Shown: piece by piece, positions 18,274-27,932 of the stretch
Numbering within the stretch: position 1 is the first letter of the stretch
Layout: each line of letters starts with the position of its first letter
Assembly: GCF_001305575.3 (NCBI RefSeq)
Contig: NZ_CP012373.2
Span: forward strand, 744,001-808,000
Direction: 5' to 3'
Source of the DNA: Beggiatoa leptomitoformis
Lineage (GTDB): Bacteria; Pseudomonadota; Gammaproteobacteria; Beggiatoales; Beggiatoaceae
Length of the DNA: 64,000 bases
Made by a program: the position numbers and the translations under genes
The notes under the pieces: generated by a model
Databases searched by the model: none
Told to the model about the DNA's origin: nothing
What the model saw: only the letters and a program-made list of their open reading frames with translations

Positions 18274-19013
18274 TTAACGGGTTGTCCCCGTTCAAAATAA
18301 GCGTAAACCCCTTTAGCGATTAATAAAATTAGCAACCAAGCGACTATCATCGTCGTCACCGTATGGCTCAAAAAATGGTCACCGATTAACATCTTATAAA
18401 TGCCAATATTCCAAGCAATTCCCATCGCGACAACAAGCGCAATACGTCTATTCCGTTGAGAACGAAATAAAAAAAACAAAGACAATAACGCAAATCCCCC
18501 GCTAGCATGACCTGCGGGAAAGCATTTTATTTTTTCAGTTTGATGAAAATCGCTAGGATAAGCCTTAAAAAGAGTAATATAGGGGTAATTACCTTGATAA
18601 TGCACAATATTTTTAGGGCAAGGGATATTTGTTGTTGCCTTTAAAACACCAATGACCAACGGCACACAAATCACAGCAAAAAACACAATCAATAAACCTT
18701 GTTGATACGCCTGCACATACTTATTTTTTCTAAAGAATAATAAAGTTAATAACAATCCAACAACAAATAAAACAAATAACTTTTTTATTCCATCATAAAA
18801 AATAAATTTTGCTAATGCTGCATCCTTGTCCACAAGCCATTGTGATAACTCAACATTATAAAAATAATCTTGCACCCAAATATCAAGACCACTTAATTCA
18901 AAAAACAATAACGACCCAACTAAAACAAGTAATGTTAATAATATCTGTCGATTAAGCATTTTTTCTAAGATATTTTCCTGTTCTGCGACAGGCACATTTA
19001 TTTCTATAGACAT
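18270..19013 (-). CDS. PAP2-family membrane phosphatase
   Basis: A 247-residue polytopic inner-membrane protein (five to six TM helices). PAP2 signature pieces are CFPAGHASGGFALLS (motif 2 with the catalytic His) and GDHFLSHTVTTM (motif 3); the first motif is less clear and probably lies in the NIPCPKNI loop region. Family members remove phosphate from lipid or isoprenoid diphosphate substrates on the periplasmic face. The substrate here cannot be told. ATG start. The stop codon overlaps the stop of the convergent gene. No operon partner on this strand. Confidence 0.87.
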   Translation of the reverse strand: MSIEINVPVAEQENILEKMLNRQILLTLLVLVGSLLFFELSGLDIWVQDYFYNVELSQWLVDKDAALAKFIFYDGIKKLFVLFVVGLLLTLLFFRKNKYVQAYQQGLLIVFFAVICVPLVIGVLKATTNIPCPKNIVHYQGNYPYITLFKAYPSDFHQTEKIKCFPAGHASGGFALLSLFFLFRSQRNRRIALVVAMGIAWNIGIYKMLIGDHFLSHTVTTMIVAWLLILLIAKGVYAYFERGQPVN

Positions 19014-19365
19014 TCAATCGTCCTAAATTGAAGATAAGCATTAAACCGCTTGAAAAACAAAGATAAGAAAAAAGCCATATTATCCATACTACATCTGCAA
19101 AAGATTTATTAATGAAAAAACACAGCGTAATCAACCGATTTTTATTTTCTGAAAGAAAAGTGATAACAAACAAAAATGAACTGCTTAATAAAATTAATTA
19201 TATATCTTTATGTTACGTAGGAAATGTAAATAATTATTATATAAATCAATTCACTAATTTTCTATATTATGGCAGTTTTATTGCGTAAAGTTGTTCATAA
19301 GTGATGCTATAAAACCTCAATTTTTTGAGGTAAAATGAAAATAAAATATAAAAAAGAGATAAATC
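19014..19365. other. AT-rich gap upstream of PAP2 gene and miniprotein ORF
   Basis: A strongly AT-rich intergenic stretch. It holds the sigma-54-like site at 19270-19285 and a CCTCAA/TTGAGG hairpin (19315-19330). The CCTCAA stem could fold in the leader of the 31-codon ORF. Nothing else was recognised. Confidence 0.5.
19270..19285 (+). promoter_or_regulatory. Possible sigma-54 (-24/-12) promoter before a miniprotein ORF
   Basis: TGGCAGTTTTATTGCG fits TGGCA-N6-TTGC with the required spacing between the GG and GC dinucleotides. It lies about 80 bp upstream of the 31-codon ORF. Roughly one such nine-base match per 130 kb of strand is expected by chance, so this single site is weak evidence. Confidence 0.4.
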
Positions 19366-19461
19366 ATGGTTACATTAGTGTTTTTTGTTATTTGCTTACA
19401 GATACTTGGGTTATTTTTGATTTCTGCTTTTTTAAGTGGCTCTAAACCACATGAAAAATAA
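19366..19461 (+). CDS. Candidate 31-residue single-TM miniprotein
   Basis: An ATG-TAA ORF encoding a protein that starts MVTLVFFVICLQILG and ends with a short polar GSKPHEK tail: one hydrophobic helix of about 22 residues with a charged cytoplasmic-type tail. AAAGAGA lies 7 nt before the ATG. Its size resembles accessory subunits of membrane complexes, but the sequence is not one that I recognise (it is not CydX-like). A possible sigma-54 promoter and a leader hairpin precede it. The ORF points convergently at the OmpA-like gene. Chance hydrophobic ORFs do occur in AT-rich DNA. Confidence 0.45.
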   Translation: MVTLVFFVICLQILGLFLISAFLSGSKPHEK

Positions 19462-19485
19462 AAAATAATTGCTAAATTTTTGCAA

Positions 19486-20601
19486 TTAAGGGGTACGAAT
19501 ACCCTCGTTTAAAAGCGTTATTTCTACACGACGATTTTTTAAACGTCCTGCTTCCGTGTTGTTATTGGCAAGAGGTAATGTATCGCCATAACTTTTTAAA
19601 ATCATTCGTTCTTTAGCAACACCGCTAGTCATTAATGCAAACCTTACTGCTTCAGCACGTTGTTGTGATAATGTTATATTTCGCGTGCTATCCCCCTGAT
19701 CATCTGCATGACCCTCAATTAATACAAAACGGTTGGGATACTGCTCAAGAATGGCCGCGAATTTGTTTAGTTTATGCAACGTTCCCGCAAGCAAATCAGC
19801 ACTATCCGCTTCAAAAGAAATATCCTCCAAAACTAACCTATAACCCATTGTTGTTAACTGTGTTTCTGACGAGTTTTCTGATGATTCTGCGGGCGAGGTT
19901 GTTGGTAGTAAAAGTGTTGCATTTGTTGTCGCTTGCGCATGTAACTCGTTAGTATTTCCCATTTTTTCAACAGGTGCAGGTGTTGGTTCTACAGGCAATG
20001 TTGGTGAAAAACGTTGTTTCGCCGTATTCACAAGTGCTATCCATAGTTTTTCTGTTTGAATGAGCTGCTCACTCAAACTCATCCATGAGCTTGTAACCAA
20101 TATTGGTTCTACAACAGGAACAGGGGCTTGTGTTGAGGCTTGTTGCAAAGAGTAAGCACCTGTTTTGGGTTGAGGTGCGTTTATCTGTGCAGGCGAAACC
20201 CCTAAATGTTCACTGAGTTCAGTAATTAATGCGCGCCGTTCATTTTCTAAATTGAGAATAACCTGATTCGCTTCTGTCCAGTAAATATCTGGGGGTGGCG
20301 TTTTAACAGTAACACGACGATTAATCCTTGCCTCATATTCTATTTGTTCAGTGGATTTGTTGGGTGGTGACGTTGTGGGTGCAGGTGTAGGTACGGGTTT
20401 TGTGGCAGTTTCTACTACTTTAGGGGGGGGAACTACTTTTGCCACAGGTTCATTTGTACCAAAAATTGAATCGTATATAAAATAAATTGTTCCACTGATA
20501 AGTAGAGCAACCGATAGAATTCCTCCAAGAATCATCAACCCTTTTGTATTACTCAGGATTTCTTTGGGGAGTGATTTTTTGGGGGGCGCAGGAGCAGTCA
20601 T
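19486..20601 (-). CDS. Inner-membrane-anchored OmpA-like peptidoglycan-binding protein
   Basis: A 371-residue protein. A short cytoplasmic N-terminus is followed by one TM helix (about 21-43), then a long Pro/Thr-rich and partly helical periplasmic region, and a C-terminal OmpA/MotB-type domain (about 250-368) with FEADSADLL, GHADDQGD, LSQQRAEAV and the terminal NRRVEITL. Such domains hold diaminopimelate-type peptidoglycan. The topology (N-terminal anchor, C-terminal OmpA) is like stator or envelope-tether proteins rather than an outer-membrane porin. It follows the CUB-like coiled-coil gene by 54 bp on the same strand and is probably cotranscribed with it. The specific machine is unknown. 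Confidence 0.88.
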   Translation of the reverse strand: MTAPAPPKKSLPKEILSNTKGLMILGGILSVALLISGTIYFIYDSIFGTNEPVAKVVPPPKVVETATKPVPTPAPTTSPPNKSTEQIEYEARINRRVTVKTPPPDIYWTEANQVILNLENERRALITELSEHLGVSPAQINAPQPKTGAYSLQQASTQAPVPVVEPILVTSSWMSLSEQLIQTEKLWIALVNTAKQRFSPTLPVEPTPAPVEKMGNTNELHAQATTNATLLLPTTSPAESSENSSETQLTTMGYRLVLEDISFEADSADLLAGTLHKLNKFAAILEQYPNRFVLIEGHADDQGDSTRNITLSQQRAEAVRFALMTSGVAKERMILKSYGDTLPLANNNTEAGRLKNRRVEITLLNEGIRTP

Positions 20602-20655
20602 AAAAACACCTCATTGAGAATGGAATGGTGCAGAGCAGAAAAAATAGTATTTTCT

Positions 20656-21744
20656 TTAGAAATTAGCATCCGTTTGTTCGATGCGTTTAGTAATCTGCAT
20701 AATTGCCGCCTCACTATTTTGAATTTCACTGACGATTTTTTGCAGTTCACTCAAATTATTTAATCGCTCCAATGACAACAACTTGCTACTTTGTAATGAC
20801 ACCACATTTACTGCTTGGTCATACACTTGTGCTGAAATATTCATGCTATACAATAACACTTCAATCAATTTTGAATGGGCTTGTAGGAGGCGAATTAATT
20901 CATTTTCTACCTGCTGAAAATCTGTCCAAATAATGCGTTGTGCTTCTAAGGTACTTAAAATATTGCGTGTTCCCTCAAGCGAAATCTGCACCTTTTGCTG
21001 TTCAAGTGGGTCAGTGATTTTACTTAATAAACTTTGAAAGTTTGTCACTTGATCTTGATTTTCGCGCTGTTTTTTAAGTATATTTTCTATATTATCATTC
21101 GTGATTTTCTGTAATTGTCTCAATAACTCAAACTGTTGCTGATGTTTTTTTATGATTTCTCCGCCTGAATTTGCCGCGTCATGATAAGTTTGTGCTATCA
21201 ACACTAATTGTTCTTTCACTGGCGTTGCTACACTATCTAGGTCTTGTATTTGTCCAATTTGTTCGCGTAAGTGGCTTAAATTTTGGGTGATTTTTGTAAA
21301 TCGCTCATTTAACCCCGCCGTTCCCTCTCGTAAAATAACCTCTGTAGCAGCTAATAATTGAAACTTTATTTTTTTAAACAAACTGATAGGGGCGATACTC
21401 ACCGTTACACCATCAGCAACGGTTGCAGGATCGGAGCGAAACTGTACTCGAATACTAGAACCAAGTACGCTAAAACGCGTATCAAAAGCACCCGTAAAAC
21501 GTTGTTCATTACCCGCATTATCCACAATAAGCAGATAATCATATTTTTCTTCAGTCATCCCTTTAACCGTTACTTCTAAGGCTTCTGCATTGGGAATTAC
21601 TAAAGTTTCTCGCAGGTTTTTATTATTTGCATAAGGTTTATCTGTTTTAAAAGTGGTTTTAGTTTGTTCAGCAATTGCTGCATAACTTACTAAAAATAAT
21701 AAAATTAGTACGTTTTTAATAAAGCGAATTATAGTATAGTGCAT
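20656..21744 (-). CDS. Exported protein with CUB-like N-domain and long coiled coil, unrecognised
   Basis: About 362 residues when started at the second Met (21742-21744), which gives a signal peptide (HYTIIRFIKNVLILLFLVSYAAIA). The frame is open to an ATG at 21789; no ribosome site decides. Mature residues up to about 130 have the beta-strand pattern of a CUB-like sandwich (VIPNAEALEVTVKGM, YDYLLIVDNAGNEQ, FTGAFDTRFSV). The rest (about 140-360) is almost all helical, Gln/Glu/Leu-rich and probably a coiled coil. No cysteine pairs or enzyme motif. It sits directly upstream of the OmpA-like gene; the two may form an envelope-spanning pair. I do not recognise a named family. Confidence 0.6.
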   Translation of the reverse strand: MHYTIIRFIKNVLILLFLVSYAAIAEQTKTTFKTDKPYANNKNLRETLVIPNAEALEVTVKGMTEEKYDYLLIVDNAGNEQRFTGAFDTRFSVLGSSIRVQFRSDPATVADGVTVSIAPISLFKKIKFQLLAATEVILREGTAGLNERFTKITQNLSHLREQIGQIQDLDSVATPVKEQLVLIAQTYHDAANSGGEIIKKHQQQFELLRQLQKITNDNIENILKKQRENQDQVTNFQSLLSKITDPLEQQKVQISLEGTRNILSTLEAQRIIWTDFQQVENELIRLLQAHSKLIEVLLYSMNISAQVYDQAVNVVSLQSSKLLSLERLNNLSELQKIVSEIQNSEAAIMQITKRIEQTDANF

Positions 21745-22060
21745 AGGATTAAGGCTTTTGCAGAAAAGGAGTGATGGATTGACGCACATTTTTACAGTTC
21801 AAGTGCATCAAATTGTATATCAATCGGATAATATTAACTCATAGTCTATAACAAGGGTGAATTTATTTGTATGATTTATAAGTATTATAATCCAAGTGAG
21901 TGTGAGTTAATTGGTGATGGTATTATCGTTGGCGTAATTAAACAGCGCATGTATCTTGCATATTTACTAGATGCTTTTAATTTAATAATTTTTCCAGAAA
22001 AATTAACAATGATAACAACGTGCGATGGTATTCAATATGGTGGCGGTGGGAGAACCTTTT

Positions 22061-25060
22061 GTGTTTAAAAATCTCAAATTAAAAAGTAAGTTACTACTTT
22101 CTTTTTTTATTGTGACGTGTATTTCCACTATCTCTACAACTATTTTTTCAATTTATTACTTCTCCGACAAAATTGAGGTAGAAGCCGTTGAAAATATGAA
22201 AAAAAATATGCGGGTTGCACAGTTAATTTATCAGAATAAGGTTAAAGAAATTGAAAGTACAACGCATACATTGGCAACCGATAGAAGTTTACAAGTGTTA
22301 GTTAATTTTTTGATTAAAAATAAGATTAATCAATATTTAACTGATGCATTAGACAGTAAAAAATTATCGCAGCTTATTATTGTTGACCCGCAAAAAAACC
22401 TATTAGCGCAAACAATACGGAAAGATTATGCCCGTTTGGAAAAAGAAACGGCTTTACACAATAATATTTTAATAAAAAAAGCCTTAGAACAACGGGAAAC
22501 CATTACTGCAACGGAATTAATTGAAATTGATAATTTACAAAAATTATTAGCGATTTCAGTAGCAAGCCCTATTTTTAAAAGTGAGGCGGTTCGCAGTGCA
22601 AATAATAACTCGCCAATAGCAACACAACCCGAAGTGATAGGCGTACTTTTAGCCCGTTATGTGTTAAATCAAGATCGTATTTTAGTCGCTGATATTGAAA
22701 ATCTGTTAGAGGTAACAGCGGCAATTTATGCTGATGCAGAATCTATCAGTTTTACAACAGAACATTTAGAAAATAAGCCACAAATCAGGGCAGAAAATTA
22801 TCTTAGAACTATTCGTGCGCAGCAAGAAATACATGACATTGATATTCGCTATGGTGGACAATTAGCTGAATATGCAACGATTAATGATATTAATAAAATG
22901 CCAATTGCTGTTTTAGGCGTTAGTATTCCTGCTGATAGGTATGTAGAAACCACAAAGCAAGCGGTGATTAATCTACTTGGATTAATGTTGTTGTGTATTG
23001 TTGTCGCTTCTATTTTTGGTTATTTGCTGGCGCGTAGTATATTGATTCCTATTTATAAATTACTTAATGGGGTTCGACGGGTTACTTCTGGCGATTTGTC
23101 GTATGAAATTATTATGGATTTAAAAGATGAATTTGGGACATTAGCCAGTTCATTTAATAGTATGTCACGACAATTACAGGAGTTGTTTAATACACTAGAG
23201 CAACGGGTACAAGATGCTACACGTAAATTACAAAATACCCTCGCGCACATGACAGCCATTATTGATAATATGGCGGATGGTTTATTAGTAACTGATAAAC
23301 AAGGTAAAATTATTCGTTATAATCCTGCATTATTGGCGATGTTTCCTAAGCGGCGCGATATGTTGGGGAAAGATTGCCAAGATATTTTTAATGATGCGGA
23401 AGCCGCCGAATTAGCCCGCAAAGTCATGAATAGTATTGGTGAGGTTTATGGCGCGGAAATTAGCCTTGTAGATAATCGAGTGGGACAAGCCGTTGCAACC
23501 GCGATTATTCAAAAAGACACCCTTTCAGAAACCAGTGAATATGTTGGTTCTAAATATATCGGTTCGGTCATTTTAGTTCGGGATATTACGAAAGAAAAAG
23601 AGGCTGACCGCATTCTTAAGAATACAGTTGAAACGCTAACACGTGTTGGAACCGCCTTATCTGCTGAAAATAGTCTGCTGAAATTATTAGAGTTATTTGT
23701 GTCTGAGGCGCGTAATGTAACAAATGCGGATGGGGGAACATTGTATATTTTGGAGGATGAGCAATTGGGCTTTGAAATTATCCAAAATAAATCCCTTAAT
23801 TTGTTTTTAGGCGGTGCTTATACGCAGTCAATTGATTTACCCGCTATTAATATTCATGAGCAGAAATATGTTGCTTATAGTGCGCGGACTAAACAAATTT
23901 TAACCAGTAAAGCCGATTTTAAAGAAGTATTTGACCCCGAGAGGGATAAGGCTATTTATACGCTGTTTAAAGGCTATCGTATTCAAGAAATTTTAGTTGT
24001 ACCACTCTTAGACCGTACACAAAATGCAGTTGGGGTATTGCAACTGATTAATCCGCTAGACCCGAAAACGGGTGATTGTGTGCCATTTGCGAATAACCAT
24101 ATTGAAATCGTGTTTTCCTTAGCCTCACAAGCAGCCGTCGCTATTGAAAATGTGCGTAATTATGAAAAAATTGAACGCAAAAATATTGCCTTTAAACGTT
24201 TTGTTCCAACCGAGTTTTTATTACGTTTGGGAAGGGAGGAAATCGAAGATGTTGTTTTAGGGGATGCGTCTCAGGAAACAATGTCGGTTTTGTTTTCGGA
24301 TATTCGTTCATTTACGACTTTATCGGAAACCATGACTCCCGAAGATAACTTTCACTTTTTAAATGATTATTTGGATTTTATTGGTCCTAATATCACAGAA
24401 AATGGTGGTTTTATCGATAAATATATTGGCGATGCCATCATGGCGTTATTTCCCGGTACGCATGTTGGGGTTGCGGATGATGCCGTATTGGCGGCTGTTG
24501 GGATGTTAATGCGTTTACATGAGTACAATGCTTATCGACAAAATAATGGGGAAAAACCATTGTCAATTGGAGTGGGTATTCACACGGGCGCATTGATTTT
24601 AGGCACAATTGGTTTTGAAAGTCGGATGGAAAGTACCGTTATTGGTGATACGGTTAATTTAGCATCACGTATGGAAGGCTTGACTAAACAGTATGGGATT
24701 ATAATCGGCATTACTTCTTCTACTTATCAGCAATTGCAACATCCTGAACGCTTTTTAATCCGTGAGATAGACACCGTACAAGTTAAGGGAAAAGAAGAAG
24801 CTATTACGGTTTATGAAGTGTTTGACGTTGACCCGCTGGCGTTGCGCGAGGTGAAATTAGCCCATTTAACCCGTTATGAAATCGCAATGCAGTTGTATAA
24901 ATCTCGTCAATGGGAAGAGGCATTAGAACACTTTTTAGCATTGAAAGTTTTTTTACAAGACGATAAGGTCATTAATATTTATATTCAGCGTTGCCAATAC
25001 TTTATTACTAATCCACCCAATGAGTTATGGCGAGGCGTAACACGGTTGGATGAAAAGTAG
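22061..25060 (+). CDS. Membrane class III adenylate/guanylate cyclase with HAMP, PAS and GAF
   Basis: A 999-residue receptor-type cyclase when started at the GTG at 22061, which has GGGAG 8 nt upstream and gives a usual N-terminus (MFKNLKLKSKLLLSFF). An upstream ATG at 22025 is in frame but has no ribosome site. Order: TM helix, periplasmic sensor (about 40-295), second TM, HAMP (about 320-375), PAS (about 400-500, MADGLLVTDKQGKIIRYNP), GAF (about 530-690) and cyclase (about 735-940) with LFSDIRSFTTLSE and YIGDAIMALFP as metal-binding segments and VIGDTVNLASRMEG. It should convert a periplasmic or redox cue into cAMP or cGMP. It is convergent with speA. Confidence 0.93.
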   Translation: MFKNLKLKSKLLLSFFIVTCISTISTTIFSIYYFSDKIEVEAVENMKKNMRVAQLIYQNKVKEIESTTHTLATDRSLQVLVNFLIKNKINQYLTDALDSKKLSQLIIVDPQKNLLAQTIRKDYARLEKETALHNNILIKKALEQRETITATELIEIDNLQKLLAISVASPIFKSEAVRSANNNSPIATQPEVIGVLLARYVLNQDRILVADIENLLEVTAAIYADAESISFTTEHLENKPQIRAENYLRTIRAQQEIHDIDIRYGGQLAEYATINDINKMPIAVLGVSIPADRYVETTKQAVINLLGLMLLCIVVASIFGYLLARSILIPIYKLLNGVRRVTSGDLSYEIIMDLKDEFGTLASSFNSMSRQLQELFNTLEQRVQDATRKLQNTLAHMTAIIDNMADGLLVTDKQGKIIRYNPALLAMFPKRRDMLGKDCQDIFNDAEAAELARKVMNSIGEVYGAEISLVDNRVGQAVATAIIQKDTLSETSEYVGSKYIGSVILVRDITKEKEADRILKNTVETLTRVGTALSAENSLLKLLELFVSEARNVTNADGGTLYILEDEQLGFEIIQNKSLNLFLGGAYTQSIDLPAINIHEQKYVAYSARTKQILTSKADFKEVFDPERDKAIYTLFKGYRIQEILVVPLLDRTQNAVGVLQLINPLDPKTGDCVPFANNHIEIVFSLASQAAVAIENVRNYEKIERKNIAFKRFVPTEFLLRLGREEIEDVVLGDASQETMSVLFSDIRSFTTLSETMTPEDNFHFLNDYLDFIGPNITENGGFIDKYIGDAIMALFPGTHVGVADDAVLAAVGMLMRLHEYNAYRQNNGEKPLSIGVGIHTGALILGTIGFESRMESTVIGDTVNLASRMEGLTKQYGIIIGITSSTYQQLQHPERFLIREIDTVQVKGKEEAITVYEVFDVDPLALREVKLAHLTRYEIAMQLYKSRQWEEALEHFLALKVFLQDDKVINIYIQRCQYFITNPPNELWRGVTRLDEK

Positions 25061-25099
25061 GGAATATTAATGGGGTTATTCTGAAAACTAGGTAAGAAT

Positions 25100-25132
25100 A
25101 CGGATAGCACCGTTTGAGGCGGTGGTATCCGT
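25100..25132. terminator. Bidirectional terminator-like hairpin
   Basis: ACGGATA-G-CACCG pairs with CGGTG-G-TATCCGT around a 7-nt loop; only the central G-G is unpaired. It lies between the convergent cyclase and speA genes and can serve both. Confidence 0.7.
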
Positions 25133-25223
25133 GCTACTTTTACAAGCAGTCTGTTGATGCGACGTAAAAAGTAATTAATCCGTCGGTAATATTTTACAAA
25201 TCAATGTTTAACAAAGTGAATAT

Positions 25224-27116
25224 TTAGGTTTCTAGGTAAGTATAACCGACTAGTCCTGAGTCAATTTCGCGTTGATAAGCGGCGCGTTGTTCAGGGGTGA
25301 TGGCAGCGGCTTGTAAGCGTTTACGATAGGTATTGCGTAAAAAGTCGGTATCAAAATTAACATAACGCAACATCTCTTGCACTGTGTCACCTTCCATTGG
25401 GTTTACCAATTCATAGCCACCATCTTCTGTAACATACACGTTAACCGAGAAGGTATCGCCAAATAAGTTGTGCATATCGCCCAAAATTTCTTGATATGCA
25501 CCAACCAAAAACACGCCTAATAAATAGGGTTCATCTTCTCTAGGAATATGTACAGGCATACTGGTTTCTACACCCGCGCCATCAACATAACGGTCAAATT
25601 GTCCATCTGAATCGCAAGTTAAATCTTGTAGCGTCGCGCGACGGTCTGGACATTCATCTAGGCGATGCAGGGGAACAATCGGAAATAATTGGTCAATTGC
25701 CCACGCATCTGGTACTGATTGGAATAATGAAAAGTTACAAAAATATTTATCCGCTAGCTTATCATTTAGTTCGTCCAAAATTTCGCGGTGAGTGCGTGAG
25801 CCTGCTTGTAACATTTCGCGCACTTGACGGCAAATAGCATAATACAATTGTTCTGCATGGGCGCGTTGTGCTAGATTAATAATCCCATGAGTAAATAATG
25901 TATGTGCTTCATTTAACCAGTAAATTGCGTCGTGATAGACTTCAATCGCTGAACGTTGATTGATGGTTTTCAGATTTTCCGCCATGTCTTTTAAAATCGT
26001 TGGTGCATCATCCGCGACGGGGGGCGGGGCGGTTAAACCCGGTGCGGGTTCTATATCGTTGACATTAACTATTAATACGGCATGATGCGCCGTCATCGCA
26101 CGTCCCGATTCACTGATAATATTGGGATGTGGTAAGTTGTGTAATTCACTGATTTTTTTCAGTTCATAAACGACGTTATTTGCATATTCTTGCACAGAAT
26201 AGTTAATCGAGCAGGAATGTCGTGAGCGTGTGCCGTCATAATCCACCCCTAAACCACCGCCAACATCAACCACTTGGATAGGCACACCAATGGCTAATAG
26301 TTCCGCATAACAACGTGCTGCTTCTTGTAAGGCTTTTTGTAACTCACGAATGTTGCCAACTTGTGAACCCAGATGAAAGTGCATAAGTTGTAAAGATTCA
26401 ATTAAGCCTTCATCTTTTATCGCTTGTATAACGTCTAGTAGTTTTGCCGCAGAAAGTCCAAATTTAGATTTTTCACCACCACTATTTTGCCATTTACCCG
26501 TTCCGACAGAGGCAAGGCGAATCCGCACACCAATACGAGGCACTATGCCCATACTGCGAGATTCCTCAATAATCATCTGTAATTCTGAAGCTTTTTCAAT
26601 GACTAAGTAGGGATGTAATCCGATTTGTTGCCCAATTAATGCTAAACGGATGTATTCACGGTCTTTATAACCGTTACAAATAACCGTTCCACCTTGCAAG
26701 GGGGCAAGCGCAAGCACTGCCATCAACTCTGATTTACTACCCGCTTCCAATCCGACACCACCATTCACGCCAGCATTCATAATTTCTTTTACAACATGGT
26801 GTTGTTGATTTACCTTGATAGGGTAAACAGCGGTATATTCTCCCTGATACTTATTTTCAGCAATTGCCCGTGCAAAAGCTTCACGGATGGTATAGACACG
26901 GTGATGTAAAATATTGGGAAAACGGACTAAAACAGGCAATGACAAGCCATGTGCCGTAAAGTTTTGTGCCAATTCATACAAGCTAATAGCAGGTCTAGAC
27001 GGGATAGGGGTGACTTGTATCTCGCCCTTATTATTCACATCAAAGTAGCCACCGCTCCAATGTTCGATACTATAGAGTGCTTTAGATTGATTAATATCCC
27101 ATTCTGGTGTTGACAT
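25224..27116 (-). CDS. speA: Biosynthetic arginine decarboxylase
   Basis: A 630-residue PLP enzyme converting arginine to agmatine for polyamine synthesis. Visible landmarks: YPIKVNQQHHVVKEI with the PLP Lys near residue 95, the glycine-rich VDVGGGLGVDYDGT phosphate-binding segment, ISESGRAMTAHHAV, and DLTCDSDGQFD with the catalytic Cys near the C-terminal third. The Met at 27114-27116 (STPEWDINQ follows) is chosen: AGG lies 7 nt upstream and the 11 residues before it look untranslated. Length matches SpeA. Single gene, terminated by the convergent hairpin. Confidence 0.95.
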   Translation of the reverse strand: MSTPEWDINQSKALYSIEHWSGGYFDVNNKGEIQVTPIPSRPAISLYELAQNFTAHGLSLPVLVRFPNILHHRVYTIREAFARAIAENKYQGEYTAVYPIKVNQQHHVVKEIMNAGVNGGVGLEAGSKSELMAVLALAPLQGGTVICNGYKDREYIRLALIGQQIGLHPYLVIEKASELQMIIEESRSMGIVPRIGVRIRLASVGTGKWQNSGGEKSKFGLSAAKLLDVIQAIKDEGLIESLQLMHFHLGSQVGNIRELQKALQEAARCYAELLAIGVPIQVVDVGGGLGVDYDGTRSRHSCSINYSVQEYANNVVYELKKISELHNLPHPNIISESGRAMTAHHAVLIVNVNDIEPAPGLTAPPPVADDAPTILKDMAENLKTINQRSAIEVYHDAIYWLNEAHTLFTHGIINLAQRAHAEQLYYAICRQVREMLQAGSRTHREILDELNDKLADKYFCNFSLFQSVPDAWAIDQLFPIVPLHRLDECPDRRATLQDLTCDSDGQFDRYVDGAGVETSMPVHIPREDEPYLLGVFLVGAYQEILGDMHNLFGDTFSVNVYVTEDGGYELVNPMEGDTVQEMLRYVNFDTDFLRNTYRKRLQAAAITPEQRAAYQREIDSGLVGYTYLET

Positions 27117-27242
27117 TGTTTTGCCTGTGTTAAAAGAGAAAGAAGCCATGTGTGTTTATGCTAAGAAGTGTTTATGACAATTATGTGAAAAAAAGGGCGC
27201 GTATATCATTTACAAATAATTATCATAAGGCGGTTAAAGAGA

Positions 27243-27277
27243 AAAGCGACTTGCGTATTGATAACACAAGTCGCTTT
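27243..27277 (-). terminator. Terminator of the glycine-zipper lipoprotein gene
   Basis: AAAGCGACTTG and CAAGTCGCTTT form an 11-bp perfect stem; on the minus strand TTTTCTCTTT follows. It lies 32 bases after the lipoprotein stop. Confidence 0.75.
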
Positions 27278-27308
27278 GAGAAGTAAGCTCCCTAGAAACA
27301 AGGGTAAA

Positions 27309-27767
27309 TTAAGAAGAGGATTTCCAAGAACCATCTGGTTGACGGCAGGCGGTTCCATAAATTGTCTCGCGTTGACCATTAATAACGGCGACGGTGGAAT
27401 AATCGCGACAAGGATTGCCACTACTGCCCGTATAAGTGCTAGTTGGCGTAACGGTATATTGAGAGGTAGTATTTGGGTTTTTCCATGCGACAGCTTGGTT
27501 ATCAGGCACATTTTCTAATGTGTTATAGGCTTGTTGACGGTCTGTAGTATCCATCGATTGTCCAATAGAACCCCCAATAATTGCGCCCAATAATGTACCC
27601 GCAATAATGGCTGTTGTTTTACCTTTACCGCCCCCAATTTGAGAACCACCAATACCGCCCAAAACCCCCCCCACTGCAGCACCCATCGTTTGTTTAGAAG
27701 GGCCTTCAGCACATCCTATCGTAAAAATGGATATAACAACAAACAAACTAATGACATTCAACTTCAT
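27309..27767 (-). CDS. Glycine-zipper (17 kDa antigen-like) outer-membrane lipoprotein
   Basis: A 152-residue lipoprotein. Start at 27765-27767 because GAGG lies 8 nt upstream and a lipoprotein signal follows (MKLNVISLFVVISIFTIGC, Cys19). Residues 25-65 are a glycine zipper (AAVGGVLGGIGGSQIGGG and LLGAIIGGSIGQ), the two-segment region typical of the Rickettsia 17 kDa surface antigen family. The C-terminal part has CRDYSTVAVINGQRE and a GTACRQPDGSW ending common in these proteins. Role is structural or unknown; envelope location is well supported. Confidence 0.88.
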   Translation of the reverse strand: MKLNVISLFVVISIFTIGCAEGPSKQTMGAAVGGVLGGIGGSQIGGGKGKTTAIIAGTLLGAIIGGSIGQSMDTTDRQQAYNTLENVPDNQAVAWKNPNTTSQYTVTPTSTYTGSSGNPCRDYSTVAVINGQRETIYGTACRQPDGSWKSSS

Positions 27768-27932
27768 GATAAACACCTCGAAAAAGTAACAATTGGATAA
27801 TTGAATAATGTTCAATTATGCCAACTCTATGCCAGTTTATAAAAATCAGCAACCATACGCATTTTATCAAAAAACCACTGCTATGCAGTATAAATCCTTA
27901 TTATTTACATTCATTATAAGGCATTAAATCTT

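Noticed and set aside
19486-20601. OmpA outer-membrane porin or MotB stator
   Set aside because: There is no N-terminal beta-barrel, and the TM helix lacks the plug/Asp region of MotB with no motA partner; a general OmpA-domain tether is the safer call.
21871-22068. 65-codon plus-strand ORF before the membrane cyclase
   Set aside because: No ribosome site or family; it overlaps the start of the real gene in another frame.
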